NCBI RefSeq assembly: GCF_040954835.1
Contig: NC_090706.1
Coordinates: forward strand, 29,955,148 to 30,019,147
From: Lepisosteus oculatus
Lineage: Eukaryota; Chordata; Actinopteri; Semionotiformes; Lepisosteidae
Reading direction: 5' to 3'
Length of the DNA stretch: 64,000 nucleotides
Shown here: positions 38,620-63,812 of the stretch, in pieces
Layout: every line of letters starts with the position of its first letter
Position numbering within the stretch: position 1 is the stretch's first letter
The notes under the pieces: model-generated
Databases searched by the model: none
Seen by the model: only the letters and a program-made list of their open reading frames with translations
Told to the model about the DNA's origin: nothing
Translations under genes and position numbers: made by a program

Positions 38620-41580
38620 ATTTTTCAAAAAAGTATTGCTTGCCAAATATTTGTCAGTAGATTTCTGTTTTGTACATTTGGTATTGAATTAATGTGAACT
38701 AGAAACTGACAGTTTCTATTGTTGCTAATATTTTCAGTGTAAAACAGTTGTGTGTAGTTATTAAAATGCCTTTTATATTAGAAACAATTGTTTCTGTTTT
38801 TTTAAGCAGGGATCTTTAAAATAATTTACATTCATTATTCAGATAAACGCCTGCCGTCTCTGAACTTCAAAAATGGCAGAAAAGCATACGGCCTTTGATT
38901 ACAAAGGTCTGGAGGAATGGGTGAAAGTTGTAGTGTTTATGGAAGATGAGTCTGGACTTTTAGCACTGCAGCTGATTGTGATTAGGGGGTCAGAAAATGG
39001 ATGCATTTGGCAAAAGCTTTAGGGACTGATCTTGTAAGAATTTAAATTCTAATAGTAACTCAATCACCCCTCTAACGGGGACCAACGACTGCTTTCTGGG
39101 AGGAGTAAGTTACACCCATGATAACAAGGGTGTGTCTCCATGTGCAGAAATTGTGTGTATTAAAAATAAAAACAAACTGTTAATGGGATAATCAAGAGAC
39201 TTATTTCCCTTAATTGGCCTTTTTTATCCAGATCTGAGAGAATCTTTACAGGGTGCTCAAGAGCATTCCAGTTTAGAATATTTTCTTTATTTGGAATTAA
39301 GCCTTTAAAGAGGAACACTTTGTGATTTGAGGGGGCATGAGATTTAAATCTGAATATGTCCTTCTTAAGTATGCTTTTTGTCCTGTACTGAGAGATACTG
39401 TAGTGTATATGAGTAATGAAGCTGATCAGAAATCACTGTGGTAAAGTGCGACAGTGTGTGCATTTGTGGTTCTTCCCACTGAAGCGGTCCGCCTGCTAAA
39501 AAGCTTGAATCCAGTTCAAGGTGAGGATATGCTTGCTTACCTTGTAAAGTTGCATAATAAAATGATGTCAGCTGTCCATAAAAGACCAACCATATGTTAA
39601 AAGACTCAGTTCTCTTGGTGAAATTCTAAGCTTAAGACAGAAAAGAACCTTCTTGCTATATTTAGTATTTTTTCCAATGATGTATAATTAATTAAATAAA
39701 TAAATGAATGTGATAGATTTCCATCTGTGGGTGTGAGATAAGCATAAATTTTATTTGGCTGCTGTTGTCTCGCTCTCAAGACAAATTAAGACCTGCAATT
39801 TCACTTGATACGCGTAATACTGTGCTACTGATGTACATGTCAGAGGACATTAATGGACATCCCATGCAGTGCTGCAAGATTTCTTTATCATTTAATGTAC
39901 TAATCCTTACGTAGTGCCTTAGTCTTATTTGTAATCTGGAGATCCTGTTCCATATTCTGTTTCTAATTATGTTATTGGAGTGTATATCGACTATATGAGT
40001 GGATTTAAAGTATATGCAGTCTTATGTCTAATTTCTAACCGTAATAAGCACATTAAAATTAACTGTGGAGACTATGAATTGATTTTCTCATTTCAAACAT
40101 TTCATCTGAATGGCTCTTTAGAGTGAAATTTTTTCTTTGGTTTTACATTGATACAATATTCATAGTGGTGCTATCCCTGTACATGAGATGTTTTACAATA
40201 CATTGATATGAAAGTGTAAAAGTTGTGTTTTCCAAGATAGAATGTTTTCCTGATATGTTGGGAATGCTGAGTGGTGTTAAATATACAATGAGAAAACAAT
40301 AATGACTCGAATGGATTCTGAAAGGTATATAGTTGTGCTTTACCTTTCATTTAAGGTGACTGTGTGCACCTTCCTAATTGCTATGAAAAGTGTTTTTTTT
40401 TTTGGCCTAAACCTTGTAAAATATAAAAGTCTATTTTGTAACTAGGTGACTTATTAATTATGCTATATAGGAAAAAAGGCTTATCATGTATGTATATCAT
40501 GTATCACTATGTTAGTACAAGCTTTTGTTAGTGAAATACTGGAATATTTTAATATTCTGTTTTTTAGTGTGTTATGATGTTTTAATTGTACACTGATCAT
40601 TTCAAGAAGCGACTAAAAATGCACAATGGATACTGGTTTATTCTGGGGCTGTAAATATGAATCACTCTGATTTCCATCACCTCAGTACATGAGCATTTTA
40701 AACAATGCCGGTGAAAGGGGCGGGTGCCTCTGGACTGCCAGTTTCACTCCAGTTTCACACGGGACTGGGAACCTGGATGACCTTGCATGCTGGAGCAAAT
40801 GTATTTGAAGCGGTTCACCCAGCGAGGGAGAGGAGACTTAGGAGAAGTTTAGTCCGCCGTGAAAACGCAACTTTCTTGTACAGACACGAGCTCAGAAACA
40901 GGTTCTCCCTGGAAGATTACACTTGAACTTGATGTAAGATTTATTATACATATGACTTAAAGAAATATGGAGAATTGTTGTCCTAGGCAGTCACCACCTG
41001 CGATATAGTCAGGATAGATCAACTATAGAAAATCTCCTAGTCAAAATATCCTGTGCGCAGCCGGGAGTGGCGAGAGGCGGGAGTCTAAAACATGATAAAT
41101 TATTTTATTTAATCTTTTTAACAAAGTACACAGATAAACTAAAGTGCCAGATGTTTAGAAATACTTCCCTAACGGCGGTTCTATTGGCTCCACCCCTCGT
41201 TCCTCCTGTTTCCTAGCGCTGTATTATGCAACCCTCCTGGGTAACTACATCAAACAGTCAGCGCACCAGCCTGAAACCTGGTGTGGAGCTACTCGCTTAT
41301 TTACATGGTTACAGTTTCCGGGGTGCAAGGAAAAAACGGTAAAACTTTACATTTTTTATGATTACTACTCTTGTGTGACAAAGCCGATTAATATTATTGA
41401 TCTCACTAACTATTATAACGTTATATACCTATAAAATGAACGTTCACCGAGTACCTCTAGACTACTACGCATGAAGAGCCCGAGAGTAGCACGCCGTAGG
41501 CGGAAAGGACGTGGTGGGAGGGCATTAGAACAGGTTTGGCCAATAGAGGGCGGCGATCATTGTGATGGACGGCTCTCGGG
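38620..41580. other. NME5-HNRNPAB intergenic region
   Basis: About 3 kb, AT-rich until 40,700, then richer in GC toward the HNRNPAB promoter. A 73-codon open frame at 40,705-40,926 shows no known domain. No tRNA, snoRNA or repeat family is recognised. Confidence 0.35.
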
Positions 41581-41660
41581 GCCCAATCACGCTCTTCTTT
41601 ATTGAAAGGGACCTCTTATCCGGTGCTATAAAACCTGCCACGAGTTGGCTTTGTGAGGGA
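41538..41660 (+). promoter_or_regulatory. HNRNPAB promoter: two CCAAT boxes and a TATA box
   Basis: CCAAT at 41,540-41,544 and 41,583-41,587 precede TATAAAA at 41,627-41,633. The start of transcription is then expected near 41,658. A 5' UTR of about 580 bases follows, possibly with an intron (donor-like GTAAGA near 41,704, acceptor-like CTCCACTAG near 42,216). All are sequence matches only. Confidence 0.6.
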
Positions 41661-42239
41661 GAGTCCATCTTGAAGAACAATCTCCGTCTCCGATTGTTTG
41701 AGCAGTAAGAGGCGGCGGGGGGGTGTTTTTCTGCTTTTTAGTTGGTTTCGGTTTGCGTTGTTGAACTGGCGTAGGACTTGAAAAATAATTTTGCAGCGGC
41801 TCGATCAATATTTTCTCTTTTGGTCGCTGGCGGGCCTATTTTTAAGTCGCATTAACGAAAGCTACAGCTAGCGCGGCCTGTTATGTAAGAAGCGGTACTG
41901 GGAAGTAGTTGCATTGTTAAAGCGGGAGCGGGGGGGAAGAAAGGCTTGAATCTGGAGTCGGCCTTCGTTTATTTTTAGCCCTCCTCGTCAGGGATTTCTT
42001 AATGTTTCGTAATTTTGTAGGTTTTGTACGAAGTGGCGGGGCGCCGAGGTCCGTGTGAGCAGTAGTTTGAGGGGGGTACGCGGCGGTATTGTCCGGGTTG
42101 TGTAAGGCTCCGAAGCGCGCCCAGCTGCGCTCTCCGGAGGAAGTGGCCGCTCACAGCCGCGCAAACACACACACACCGTCTCTCACCGTCCCCGTTGTGC
42201 TGCTCGTCTCCACTAGATAACGACCAGGATCACACCACC

Positions 42240-44405
42240 ATGTCCGACACCGAGCAGCAGTTCATGGAGACCTCCGAGAACGGCCATGAGGGCGAGGAGG
42301 ACCTGAACGGGGCCGAGCCGGCGGAGCAGGCGGCCGCCGCCGCCGAGTCCACGGCGGAGGGCGATTCCCAGAACGGCGCGTCGGAAGGCGGCCAGATCAA
42401 CGCCAGCAAGAGCGAGGAGGACGCAGGGTGAGAGATTGCTGGGATTTCCTCGAATGGGACCTGAAATGACGGGGTCGTGCCGCGGAGCGGTGCCTAAAGG
42501 TTACGGGGGAAGAGCGCCTTTGTTCTTGCGCTCTTTGTTGGCGCCATGTGCTGTTGGATGGGGGGATGGGCCGGCTGCTGGAATTAATGCCTAGAGCTGT
42601 TGCGCCTCTTTGCGCGATAGCCGCCTTTTCGATGTTAAAATGAGGTGCCGGCTTCTTATTTTTTTTACGCGCAACCAGGCGGTTTTCAGGCTGTGGCCTG
42701 CTCATCTGAACGCTAGCGTCGGTGAGGGTAATAGGAAATGCTATTAACTGCCGGCCTCGTTTTTACTCGCGTGTTCCTAGATTGAATTGACATGGATCTG
42801 TGTGCTGCATGTGGGAGCCCCTGGATCTTAAAAGCTTTTTTTTATCCCCCTCCCTGTTTTTTTTTTTAGGAAAATGTTTGTAGGTGGACTCAGTTGGGAC
42901 ACCAGCAAAAAAGACCTTAAGGACTACTTCTCCAAGTTCGGCGAAGTAACAGACTGCACTATCAAAATGGATCCCAACACGGGGAGATCTAGAGGGTTTG
43001 GGTTCATCCTCTTCAAAGAGGCAGCAAGCGTGGAAAAAGTGAGTTTTCTTACTGCTGCGTGTTGGTTAACGCTGTAAGCATGGGGAAATGGGATAACATG
43101 GGCAGGAGTTTAATTTCGAATGCGTTCCTTAAAGCCTGTGTGCGATCTCTCTCCAGGTTCTGGAGCAGAAGGAACACCGGTTAGACGGGCGACAGATCGA
43201 CCCAAAGAAAGCCATGGCCATGAAGAAGGAGCCCGTGAAGAAGATCTTTGTTGGTGGTCTGAACCCAGAGACGACAGAGGAAAAGATCAGGGAATACTTT
43301 GGAACCTTTGGAGAGGTTCGTAATGTCTTGATTTGGGGGGGGGGGGACTGGACATTGGAGACCATGGCGGGTTTTTCCTTGACTGGCTTCTGGGTTTGTG
43401 CCGTTTCATGCCAACGCCCTGCGTCTTTCGCTGCAGATTGAATCCATTGAGCTTCCAATGGACCCAAAGACCAACAAAAGGAGAGGTTTTGTCTTCATAA
43501 CATTCAAGGAAGAGTCCCCCGTCAAAAAAGTTCTTGAAAAGAAGTACCATAATGTCAGCGGAAGCAAGGTAACAAACGGAAAAGATGACCTTGTATGTAT
43601 ATTTTCATTTTTCTTTGCTTTTATGGGGCTGGGGCTGGGGATTGTTTCTAAAGCTTTCTTGTTTAAGCATGCTTAGGATCTGAGTAATTGTGCCAGGCAT
43701 TCTGGTTTAATAAGTGATTCTATGCTTTAAAAAAATGTGGATTTAGTTTTCTTGATTAATCTTGATGCTTTTTGAATTGTCAAAGCAAGTCTAAAGTGTA
43801 GCAGTTGAGATCCATTGTGTGGGCTAACTGTTTTCTGTTTATTTGTCCTTTTTTTGTGGGTTACAGTGTGAAATCAAAATAGCCCAACCAAAGGAGGTGT
43901 ATCAGCAGCAACAGTTTGGGGGCCGCGGGGGTGGCTATGGAGGGAGAGGCCGGGGGAACCGTGGTGGTAAGTACAAATCTGCAAATCCTCCTTTTCAGAA
44001 CTCCCTTTCGGCAAATCTTACTTCAGATCGGCATTCCTTATGGTGCACTCTGTGACAGGTTTTTGGCTTGCCTTTCTAGGTCAAAACCAGAACTGGAACC
44101 AGGGCTACAATAACTATTGGAATCAGGGCTATGGCAACCAGGGCTATGGTTATGGTGGACAGCAGGGATATGGTGGCTATGGAGGCTATGGCAACTATGA
44201 TTACACCGGATACTATGGCTATGGGCAGGGGGGCTATGATTACAGTAAGTATTAGTCAGTGAGCCCTGCATTTCAAGTTGTTTCAGGTTGTCTTTGCACA
44301 ACAGCACTCAGCCCCTTTCTCTTTCGTTCTCCAGACCAGGGCAATACAAGCTATGGGAAAACTCCAAGACGTGGAGGCCACCAGAGTAGCTACAAGCCAT
44401 ACTGA
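42240..44405 (+). CDS. HNRNPAB: hnRNP A/B (RNA-binding protein)
   Basis: A nuclear RNA-binding protein of the hnRNP A/B-D family, acting in pre-mRNA processing, transport and transcription. Seven coding exons: 42240-42427, 42870-43038, 43157-43315, 43437-43568, 43867-43966, 44080-44244 and 44335-44405, 327 residues in all (human 332). An acidic Glu/Ala-rich N-terminus (1-62) is followed by RRM1 (about 65-141; RNP2 MFVGGL, RNP1 RGFGFILF), RRM2 (about 149-225; RNP2 IFVGGL, RNP1 RGFVFITF) and a Gly/Tyr/Asn/Gln-rich tail ending SSYKPY. The exon at 44,080-44,244 ([16 protein letters not shown] region) corresponds to the exon that is skipped in the short human isoform. The acidic N-terminus and the PHYKPL neighbour favour HNRNPAB over HNRNPD or HNRNPDL. 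A 3' UTR intron is likely (44,421-44,939). Confidence 0.95.
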
Positions 44406-45259
44406 TCACATGTAGTGCAGGTATGCATTATAGCACGATGTTTGGTGGTGTGACGATGGAGTGATGGGCTGTAAATGTGCAAGCTTGGCACTCTATAAGA
44501 GTGTTATCTGTCAATCTGGATCATGTAATCTGTTGGGGGATTTTGTGGACTGGATTTTTTCCCCCCAAATAAAATTATGCTGCTAATCAGATAAATTGGC
44601 AAAACACCAGTCCAGTTATCGGTGGGGGGGGGAGTGCTGATATGTGCCACACGGTCTCCAAGCACACTTGAGTGCTCAGTGGTATATTAAAAGATGCATC
44701 TCTATCAACACTACTTGATCAATAAGGGTTGAGAAGGTGGTTGTGGGGCAGAGCTTGTGGGGGGGGGGGTTGGGGGGTGGGAGAGCTCAGTTTTCAGAAG
44801 CCTGAGATTTATGCCTTGAATAGTCACTAGATCATTAGCTCATTGTAACGCAAGAAAATAACTGCTGTTCTTTCTCTTGAGCCAGTACTTTGCATGAGGG
44901 CAGTTTTGCAATGTGTCCTCTCCCTTTTTCCTTTTTAAGGACTAAAATAATTCAAGATCCGGAGTCCCCTTCGTGCTGCTGCAGAAAGTATGGGGCCTGA
45001 CTTTCCTTTGGAGTTGGCTGGTTTAAAGACTCATGCTCCATTTGTACAGAACAAGTGAGGAATTGGGGGAAGCAAATGTCACTTTTCCACTTTTTATTTT
45101 ATATTGTTTTGTGTCCATACACATTTCCAGAGATGGAAGTGTTATTTTTACTGTACTTTTTGGTACCTTTTTTGAATCTATTGTATTGTATGGTTGTATT
45201 TTACATGTCTACTGGATTTACCACAATGCGATCAAAGCTATCAGAGCTTTTGAAATAAA
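44406..45259 (+). other. HNRNPAB 3' UTR with a likely intron and poly(A) signal
   Basis: GTGCAG|GTATGC at 44,421 and TTTTTAAG|G ending at 44,939 form a plausible intron that starts only 15 bases after the stop codon, too close to trigger decay by the usual 50-55-base rule. AATAAA at 45,254-45,259 is the first good poly(A) signal. Others at 45,629 and 46,703 could give longer forms. Confidence 0.55.
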
Positions 45260-46995
45260 CAGTTTTGAGTAATTTTGGTGTTTCTAAATTTACTTTTACT
45301 GTTTAAATTGTGCTGAGTGTCTTGATGCAAGTTGCATGGCTACTGACCTGGGGGAGGGGTGGGTAGGATTTCTAAAAGGGATTAAGGAACGATTTCATTG
45401 TAAGCTTGTGTAGTGAATGTGTAGCAGTTGGCTAGTAGATAAGGACAACCAGCATTTATAAACCTTTTGGGCTTTTAAGGAGTTTTACCAAGTTGTCTGC
45501 AATTAAGTGGCTTTGATAGTGTAAATTATACAACCATTCATCCTGGAGCTTGCTGATTATGTAAGAGGGTACTCCCTTTACCCCCCACTGGAAACTCATT
45601 CCTCTAGTGTCTTGGGCAAATTGTTAGAAATAAACTTTGGTTTATATTATTTGTGTGGATCCTTTTTTTTTTAATGCTTAATGCTTGTTGTGGTTACTGT
45701 TAAAACTTGCTATCTTGGTTGTATTTGTAATGCTAGTGTCCTGTGTCCTAGTGTGGTCTGTGGGTCAGTGTAAGTTCCTGCTCCCTGTTGGAACACTGCA
45801 GTATGGGTTTGGTTAAGCAGGCTGAACATCCTTGGTGAGAAGTTTGCTGCATGAAAGCACTAACTGTTACATGTAGGAAAACCTTTGAATATGTGGGGGA
45901 CTTTCTCCTCCTTCCTTTTGGTTAAATGTGTGGGGAATGTATGGATTAAAACCACAGCTTTGCATTTTACTTTATAGCACCTCTTCAGGAAGTAGTTCAT
46001 TTACAAAGACCCAGTGAAATGTGCTCCATTTGTACAGTCCTGTGGGTGTGGAATCTGTGTTTTAGAGGAAGTTGACATGCATTTTACTTCTGTATGCTGC
46101 CACATGGATCCTGGCACAAATACTTCTCTAAAGGTTAGAAATCTGAATCTTGTTAAATGGGGGTGGGATTTATTTGTGTTGGGGTTGGGTGAGGGGGGTG
46201 AACCGGATTTTGAGGAGCGGAGTTTTGAAAACCGCTGTTCTGCAAACTCTCCACCTACCGTGTATGAAGTAGAATCTAGCTTGGCACTTGATACATTCAG
46301 TATTCCTTCTCGTGGAAGATTGCATAGTGTAAAGAGGGGCAACCTGAATGTGGCCTCGCTAAACTCTCTTGATCTGCCATTTCTCACATCTTATTCCATG
46401 GGCAACTACTTGAAGTGCTGTGATTTTTCTATTTAAAATTCAGGGACTTTAATAACCCTCTATGCCTCGAACTGCAGCTGACTTGACTTCCCTTAGCCTT
46501 CTCCCTGAAAGACTATTTTTAACCATGTCTTGAAAGTTTTATATGAAGTTTTTTTTTCTCCCCATTCTTACTACTTGGTATATGGACTATATTTGACTGA
46601 AGTCTTAAGAAATTTGCTTAATTCCCAATGTAGCCATTATCTGAATTTCTTTGTTGACAACCTGCTAATGTTAAGCTTTGTAGTTTTAATTTTAACTGAT
46701 GGAATAAAGTGAATTAAGCAAATGCACCAGTGAATTTGTCCAACATGATCATTAATGGAGTGTGCGGTTATTGCATCATATTGTACCTCAACGTCTTAAA
46801 TCCAAGGACTTCATTTCTAAGGGACAATTATAAACATACCTGAACCTTGCAAAATTATAGATGCAATATTGCTGTTCTCCAGTCCCGGGCTTCAGGGTGT
46901 TCAGCAATATTTTCAGACCGTTTTCATTGAAACTCCCACAACACACACCTCACATGATTGACTTTCAGACCAGCAGGCTCCAAGAATCGGGATCT
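45260..46995. other. Region between the convergent HNRNPAB and PHYKPL ends
   Basis: No protein-coding exon is recognised. Plus-strand AATAAA motifs at 45,629 and 46,703 suggest alternative ends of HNRNPAB mRNA. A minus-strand AATAAA (TTTATT at 46,998-47,003 on the plus strand) may end PHYKPL. Confidence 0.4.
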
Positions 46996-47617
46996 TGTTT
47001 ATTACAATAAACTGCTCATTATGACCAACAGTATTTTGCTTAAGGGAAGAATAAAATGATCTTCAGTCACCAATGGAAACTCAACTTTTGGTTTCGTTTG
47101 AGCTAATCCATGTTCAAAGTCCATTAAAAATGTGCAGTGTGGGGGGTCTGGCATAAAACCTGGGGCGAAAAAAAAGAAAATCTAATATTACTTCATACAC
47201 AACTCATTTGATTCAAGATAATACTGTAGTCAAAGTAGTCTGCCTTTTATTCAAGGGCTGTAGATTTTCATATTTAAAATTTGTTAGAGCTACTTAAGCA
47301 ATATTGGTCCTATACAGGCAAATGTTTTTCAGGCAATCACAACTAACTAAATTTTCATGTTGACCAGGTGCGTGTTTCTAGGCACTGTAAATTGATTGTT
47401 TTATATGGAAAATGAACAGAATACATACAGTAAGTACATTTCATGGCACTGCAGCTGTCCAGCGGTGAAGCGGGGTAGCAAACTTGGGTTTGTAACCAAT
47501 ACGGAAATAAAACTACCATACCTAATGAGGAACAGCTAAGAGTAAACTAACCTTATGAGATCAAACGCTAACATTAATACATACAAACCTGAAGTGTCTG
47601 GGCTTGTCGCCAAATTC

Positions 47618-60520
<12,903 letters not shown>

Positions 60521-60599
60521 GGTCAACACTTTTGCGAGACTTTTTGTTTCTACAAACTCCTGGAACATCAATCACTACTGCTGCCCGTCAAACCTCTCC

Positions 60600-60770
60600 G
60601 CGTATGACGTCAAGCTGAGACCTGCCACGGACTGCAAACTTCTTCCCGGCTACGTCACAGTCATGCGCAGTACCTAGGAAGACGCCCCACCGAGCCTGGC
60701 CGCCCCTCTCGGTCACATGACAGCCTCCCAGCGTTCACCTGGTAACTGCCAGTTTATGCGACGTCACGCA
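60600..60770 (-). promoter_or_regulatory. PHYKPL promoter with CRE-like and NRF1-like sites
   Basis: Within 250 bases upstream of the ATG are a full palindromic CRE, TGACGTCA (60,605-60,612), TACGTCAC (60,651) and CGACGTCACG (about 60,760). CATGCGCAGT (60,662) resembles an NRF1 site. Three ACGTCA cores in 160 bases suggest CREB/ATF control. Upstream sequence from 60,780 to 61,640 is AT-rich with nothing recognised. Confidence 0.5.
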
Positions 60771-61652
60771 GACAAAGGGCCTATGTCCAATTTTCTAAAC
60801 CTTCAGCTGTCTATTTCTGTTTCAATATTCTGTCTCCTTTCTTGTATTTTGTATTGCCAAATATTTTTTGCTTTTCAACCTTTAAAACTCTTATTTTAAA
60901 TAGACTAAATTTGAATAGAAAAAGTCTATTCAAAGTTTCTGTAGCGCATTAATCAGTCGAAAAATACTTCCTATCCGTCCTTTGAAAAGTCCAAAGTTTC
61001 TTTACAAGCTTTACTAAGCTGGAGACTTCGTGAAGTGCCAAAACAGCAATCTGTCGCTAAAATAACCAACACTATTCACTGATAATACACTCGTAACGTT
61101 AAGTAAACTATTTCGGTTACGAGGCATGAATTCATTCGGAGATGTAGATTCTAGTAAAAGTAGCAAATATAGTAACATTGATGATAGGAAAAAGAACAAT
61201 GCATTGATACATAATTCAGAATCAATCATGATACAGAATCAATTATAACGAAAACTGAGTTCCCTGTTTTTTAATCAGATTCGTACCATTCAACACGCGA
61301 ACACTTAGTGTAACCTTTCAACACCGCGTTCAAAAATAACGAAGACGCCACTGTTTTAGAAGTCGTGCTTAACAAAAAAACGACATGACTGAAAATGTTT
61401 AGAAGTGAACAACTGGGGAAAATAAAAACTGTAAAACAATATGTTGATGCAGGCCATTTGCACTCACCAGTTTTGGAGAAATGTATGATACGCCCCGTCT
61501 TGTGGGCTCCCTGCAGGTGAAGAGTCCGGCACTACAGATCGTGCATCTGACAATGCCCGAGTCACATTATTTCACAGAGGTTTAAAACTTTCAAAAGGCA
61601 AGGACCACCAAACCAATGGCAGTTTACAATTAATCAAGTAATGGAAAAGCAG

Positions 61653-61725
61653 GTTTCCGTAGTGTAGTGGTTATCACGTTCGCCTAACACGCGAAAGGTC
61701 CTCGGTTCGAAACCGGGCGGAAACA
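61653..61725 (+). tRNA. tRNA-Val (anticodon AAC)
   Basis: 73 bases, the same sequence as the gene at 26,038 (anticodon loop CCTAACAC, acceptor GTTTCCG/CGGAAAC), with TTTT two bases after the discriminator. It faces the minus-strand AAC copy at 62,094. Confidence 0.97.
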
Positions 61726-62093
61726 CATTTTATCGCCCGCTGTAGTGTGTGTCTCTAGGTCTTAAATAAGCACTGAGGCATCCATAGAGGCATCCGTTGA
61801 AATGCACGGCTAGTATCCGTTGAACGTCGTTTTAATTTCATGAAACGAATCCTCTGTGCGCCCTGAAATTTATCCTGACAAGCTTTTTATATACGGTGTT
61901 CTCTATTCTTGGCGAAAATAACAGGAATAATTTTAAACGGACGACATTTTCCCGTCATTCAAAAACGACAGCAGTGCACTGGAATTTTGACAAAGGACCA
62001 CTTTCACCAGGGACAGAGGTACAGTATTTCGCCATGCAGTTCAAAGCTATTTTAAAAAGGTACTTTCTGCAAGAACTTTCAAGCAAAAAGTCG

Positions 62094-62166
62094 TGTTTCC
62101 GCCCGGTTTCGAACCGAGGACCTTTCGCGTGTTAGGCGAACGTGATAACCACTACACTACGGAAAC
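62094..62166 (-). tRNA. tRNA-Val (anticodon AAC)
   Basis: 73 bases on the minus strand; anticodon loop CCTAACAC, T-stem wobble as in the other AAC genes. A TTTTT terminator follows on the minus strand. Sequence 61,726-62,093 has no other recognised feature. Confidence 0.97.
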
Positions 62167-62353
62167 CTCCGTGACACTTATGGGAACACTTAGTCGTCTT
62201 CATGGCATTTCAGCACGTTTCACCCGCACACAACGAAACTTTTTATCATCCCGGAAATTATGATCCCGAATATAATTCATACGTCAGATACATGACTAAT
62301 ACTCTTAAAAAGTAAACAGTTACTTAATACTCAAATTTAAAACGAACAGGAGC

Positions 62354-62426
62354 TGTTTCCGCCCGGTTTCGAACCGGGGACCTTTCGCGTGTGAGGCGAA
62401 CGTGATAACCACTACACTACGGAAAC
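62354..62426 (-). tRNA. tRNA-Val (anticodon CAC)
   Basis: 73 bases on the minus strand; anticodon loop CCTCACAC; acceptor stem GTTTCCG/CGGAAAC fully paired, unlike the two CAC genes near 26 kb that have one T-G wobble. On the minus strand it precedes the AAC gene at 62,094. Confidence 0.97.
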
Positions 62427-62657
62427 CCAGCTGTTTCGGGACCCTTAGAAGCTGCTTTTTTCAGGTTAATATCTTTCACGTATCAGTGAACTGTGCTTTA
62501 ATTTCTCTCCCTAGTTTCTATGCGACACTCATGATCACACCGCCATGTCTATTAACGGTAAAGTCACTTTTGATTAAAAAAAGGTTCGCTTGGGTAACCG
62601 GTCTCTGAAAAGCTCGTCATACGCCGCTTCGTGGAAAGTAGTTTTATCTTTCCACGA

Positions 62658-63117
62658 AGAGGTGTTAGTGGGGCCAGCAGGGGGCGCTCACCCTGCGGTC
62701 CATGTGGGTCCTAATGCCCCAGTATAGTGACGGGGACACTATACTGTAAACAGGCGCCGTCCTTCGGATGAGACGTAAAACCGAGGTCCTGACTCTCTGT
62801 GGTCATTAAAAATCCCAGGGCGTCTCTCGAAAGGAGTAGGGATGTAACCCCGGCGTCCTGGCCAAATTTCCCCATTGGTTTACCCATCATGGCCTCCTAA
62901 TAATCCCCATCTCTGAACTGGCTTCATTACTCTGCTCTCCTCCCCACTGAGAGCTGGTGTGTGGTGAGCGTTCTGGCGCACTATGGCTGCCGTCGCATCA
63001 TCCAGGTGGAGCTGCACACTGGTGGTGGTGGAGGGGAGACCCCATTACCTGTAAAGCGCTTTGAGTGGAGTGTCCAGAAAAGCGCTATATAAGTTTAAGC
63101 AATTATTATTATTATTA
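62658..63117 (+). mobile_element. 5S-derived SINE, lacking the 5S head
   Basis: AGGTGTTAGTGGGGCCAGCA, CTATACTGTAAACAGGCGCC, CCTGGCCAAATTTCCCC and AAGCGCTTTGAGTGGAG, then AAGCGCTATATAAG and ATT repeats. 5'-truncated, with a well-preserved body and tail. Confidence 0.82.
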
Positions 63118-63413
63118 TCTGAGTTCTTCCAATGAGAGAGAAGACGCGCAAATATTTTGCCTCCCAATTTTAGCGATATTTTTGGTCACAGGGACCCCAA
63201 AACTTTCTTTTTTTTCGTGGAAAGATGAACACCTTACATATTTCTGGCACAAACCCTGTTTTAAAAGTATTTTTCGCTCCAAAAACTGTCTGTATCTTGA
63301 GTGAAGCCCTCATGGACTGAAACGCTAATACTGATTCGAAAATTCTTAAGGGTAAGTTTAGTAAGGTTAAGGGTAAGGTTAGTAAACAAAATTGATAAGA
63401 CTTTTGTCACCAA

Positions 63414-63486
63414 GTTTCCGTAGTGTAGTGGTTATCACGTTCGCCTCACACGCGAAAGGTCCCCGGTTCGAAACCGGGCGGAAACA
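63414..63486 (+). tRNA. tRNA-Val (anticodon CAC)
   Basis: 73 bases; anticodon loop CCTCACAC; fully paired acceptor stem; GTTTTG shortly downstream provides a T-run terminator. Confidence 0.97.
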
Positions 63487-63732
63487 CAACGTTTTGCTTA
63501 AAATTTTTTTTTTTGGCTGAAACATTTGTTAGAAATGCTTAGAAATCTGCCTACCTCGGAATTCATCTCTGTACTGCCACGAAATGTCTGAAATTGATCC
63601 AAAACTGGGACCGTGTTGTAAAAAGTACATTGTCTCCTGGGGGACACTAACCTCACTATAATAAAGCGAGAACATAAAACAGAAAGTTAATTCATTGAAA
63701 ATTTGACAAAAGCCCAGATAAATTGAAATATA

Positions 63733-63812
63733 TGTAACGGAACAAGTAAAACGTTTATCCCATGCTGAAAAAGGGAAGAGAGAAAACACAACGTTTCGGT
63801 TGGCTGAAGTTT
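63733..63812 (+). mobile_element. Single arm of the fold-back element family
   Basis: GGAACAAGTAAAACGTTTAT, CCCATGCTGAAAAAGGG and ACACAACGTTTCGG match the arm and centre seen at 29,739 and 60,196. Flanking bases to 64,000 show nothing else. Confidence 0.5.

Noticed and set aside
40705-40926. A 73-codon open frame upstream of HNRNPAB
   Set aside because: No recognisable similarity; kept only as an unassigned frame in the intergenic entry.
42240-44405. Gene could be HNRNPD or HNRNPDL
   Set aside because: The Ala/Glu-rich N-terminus, the [13 protein letters not shown] tail and the PHYKPL neighbour favour HNRNPAB.
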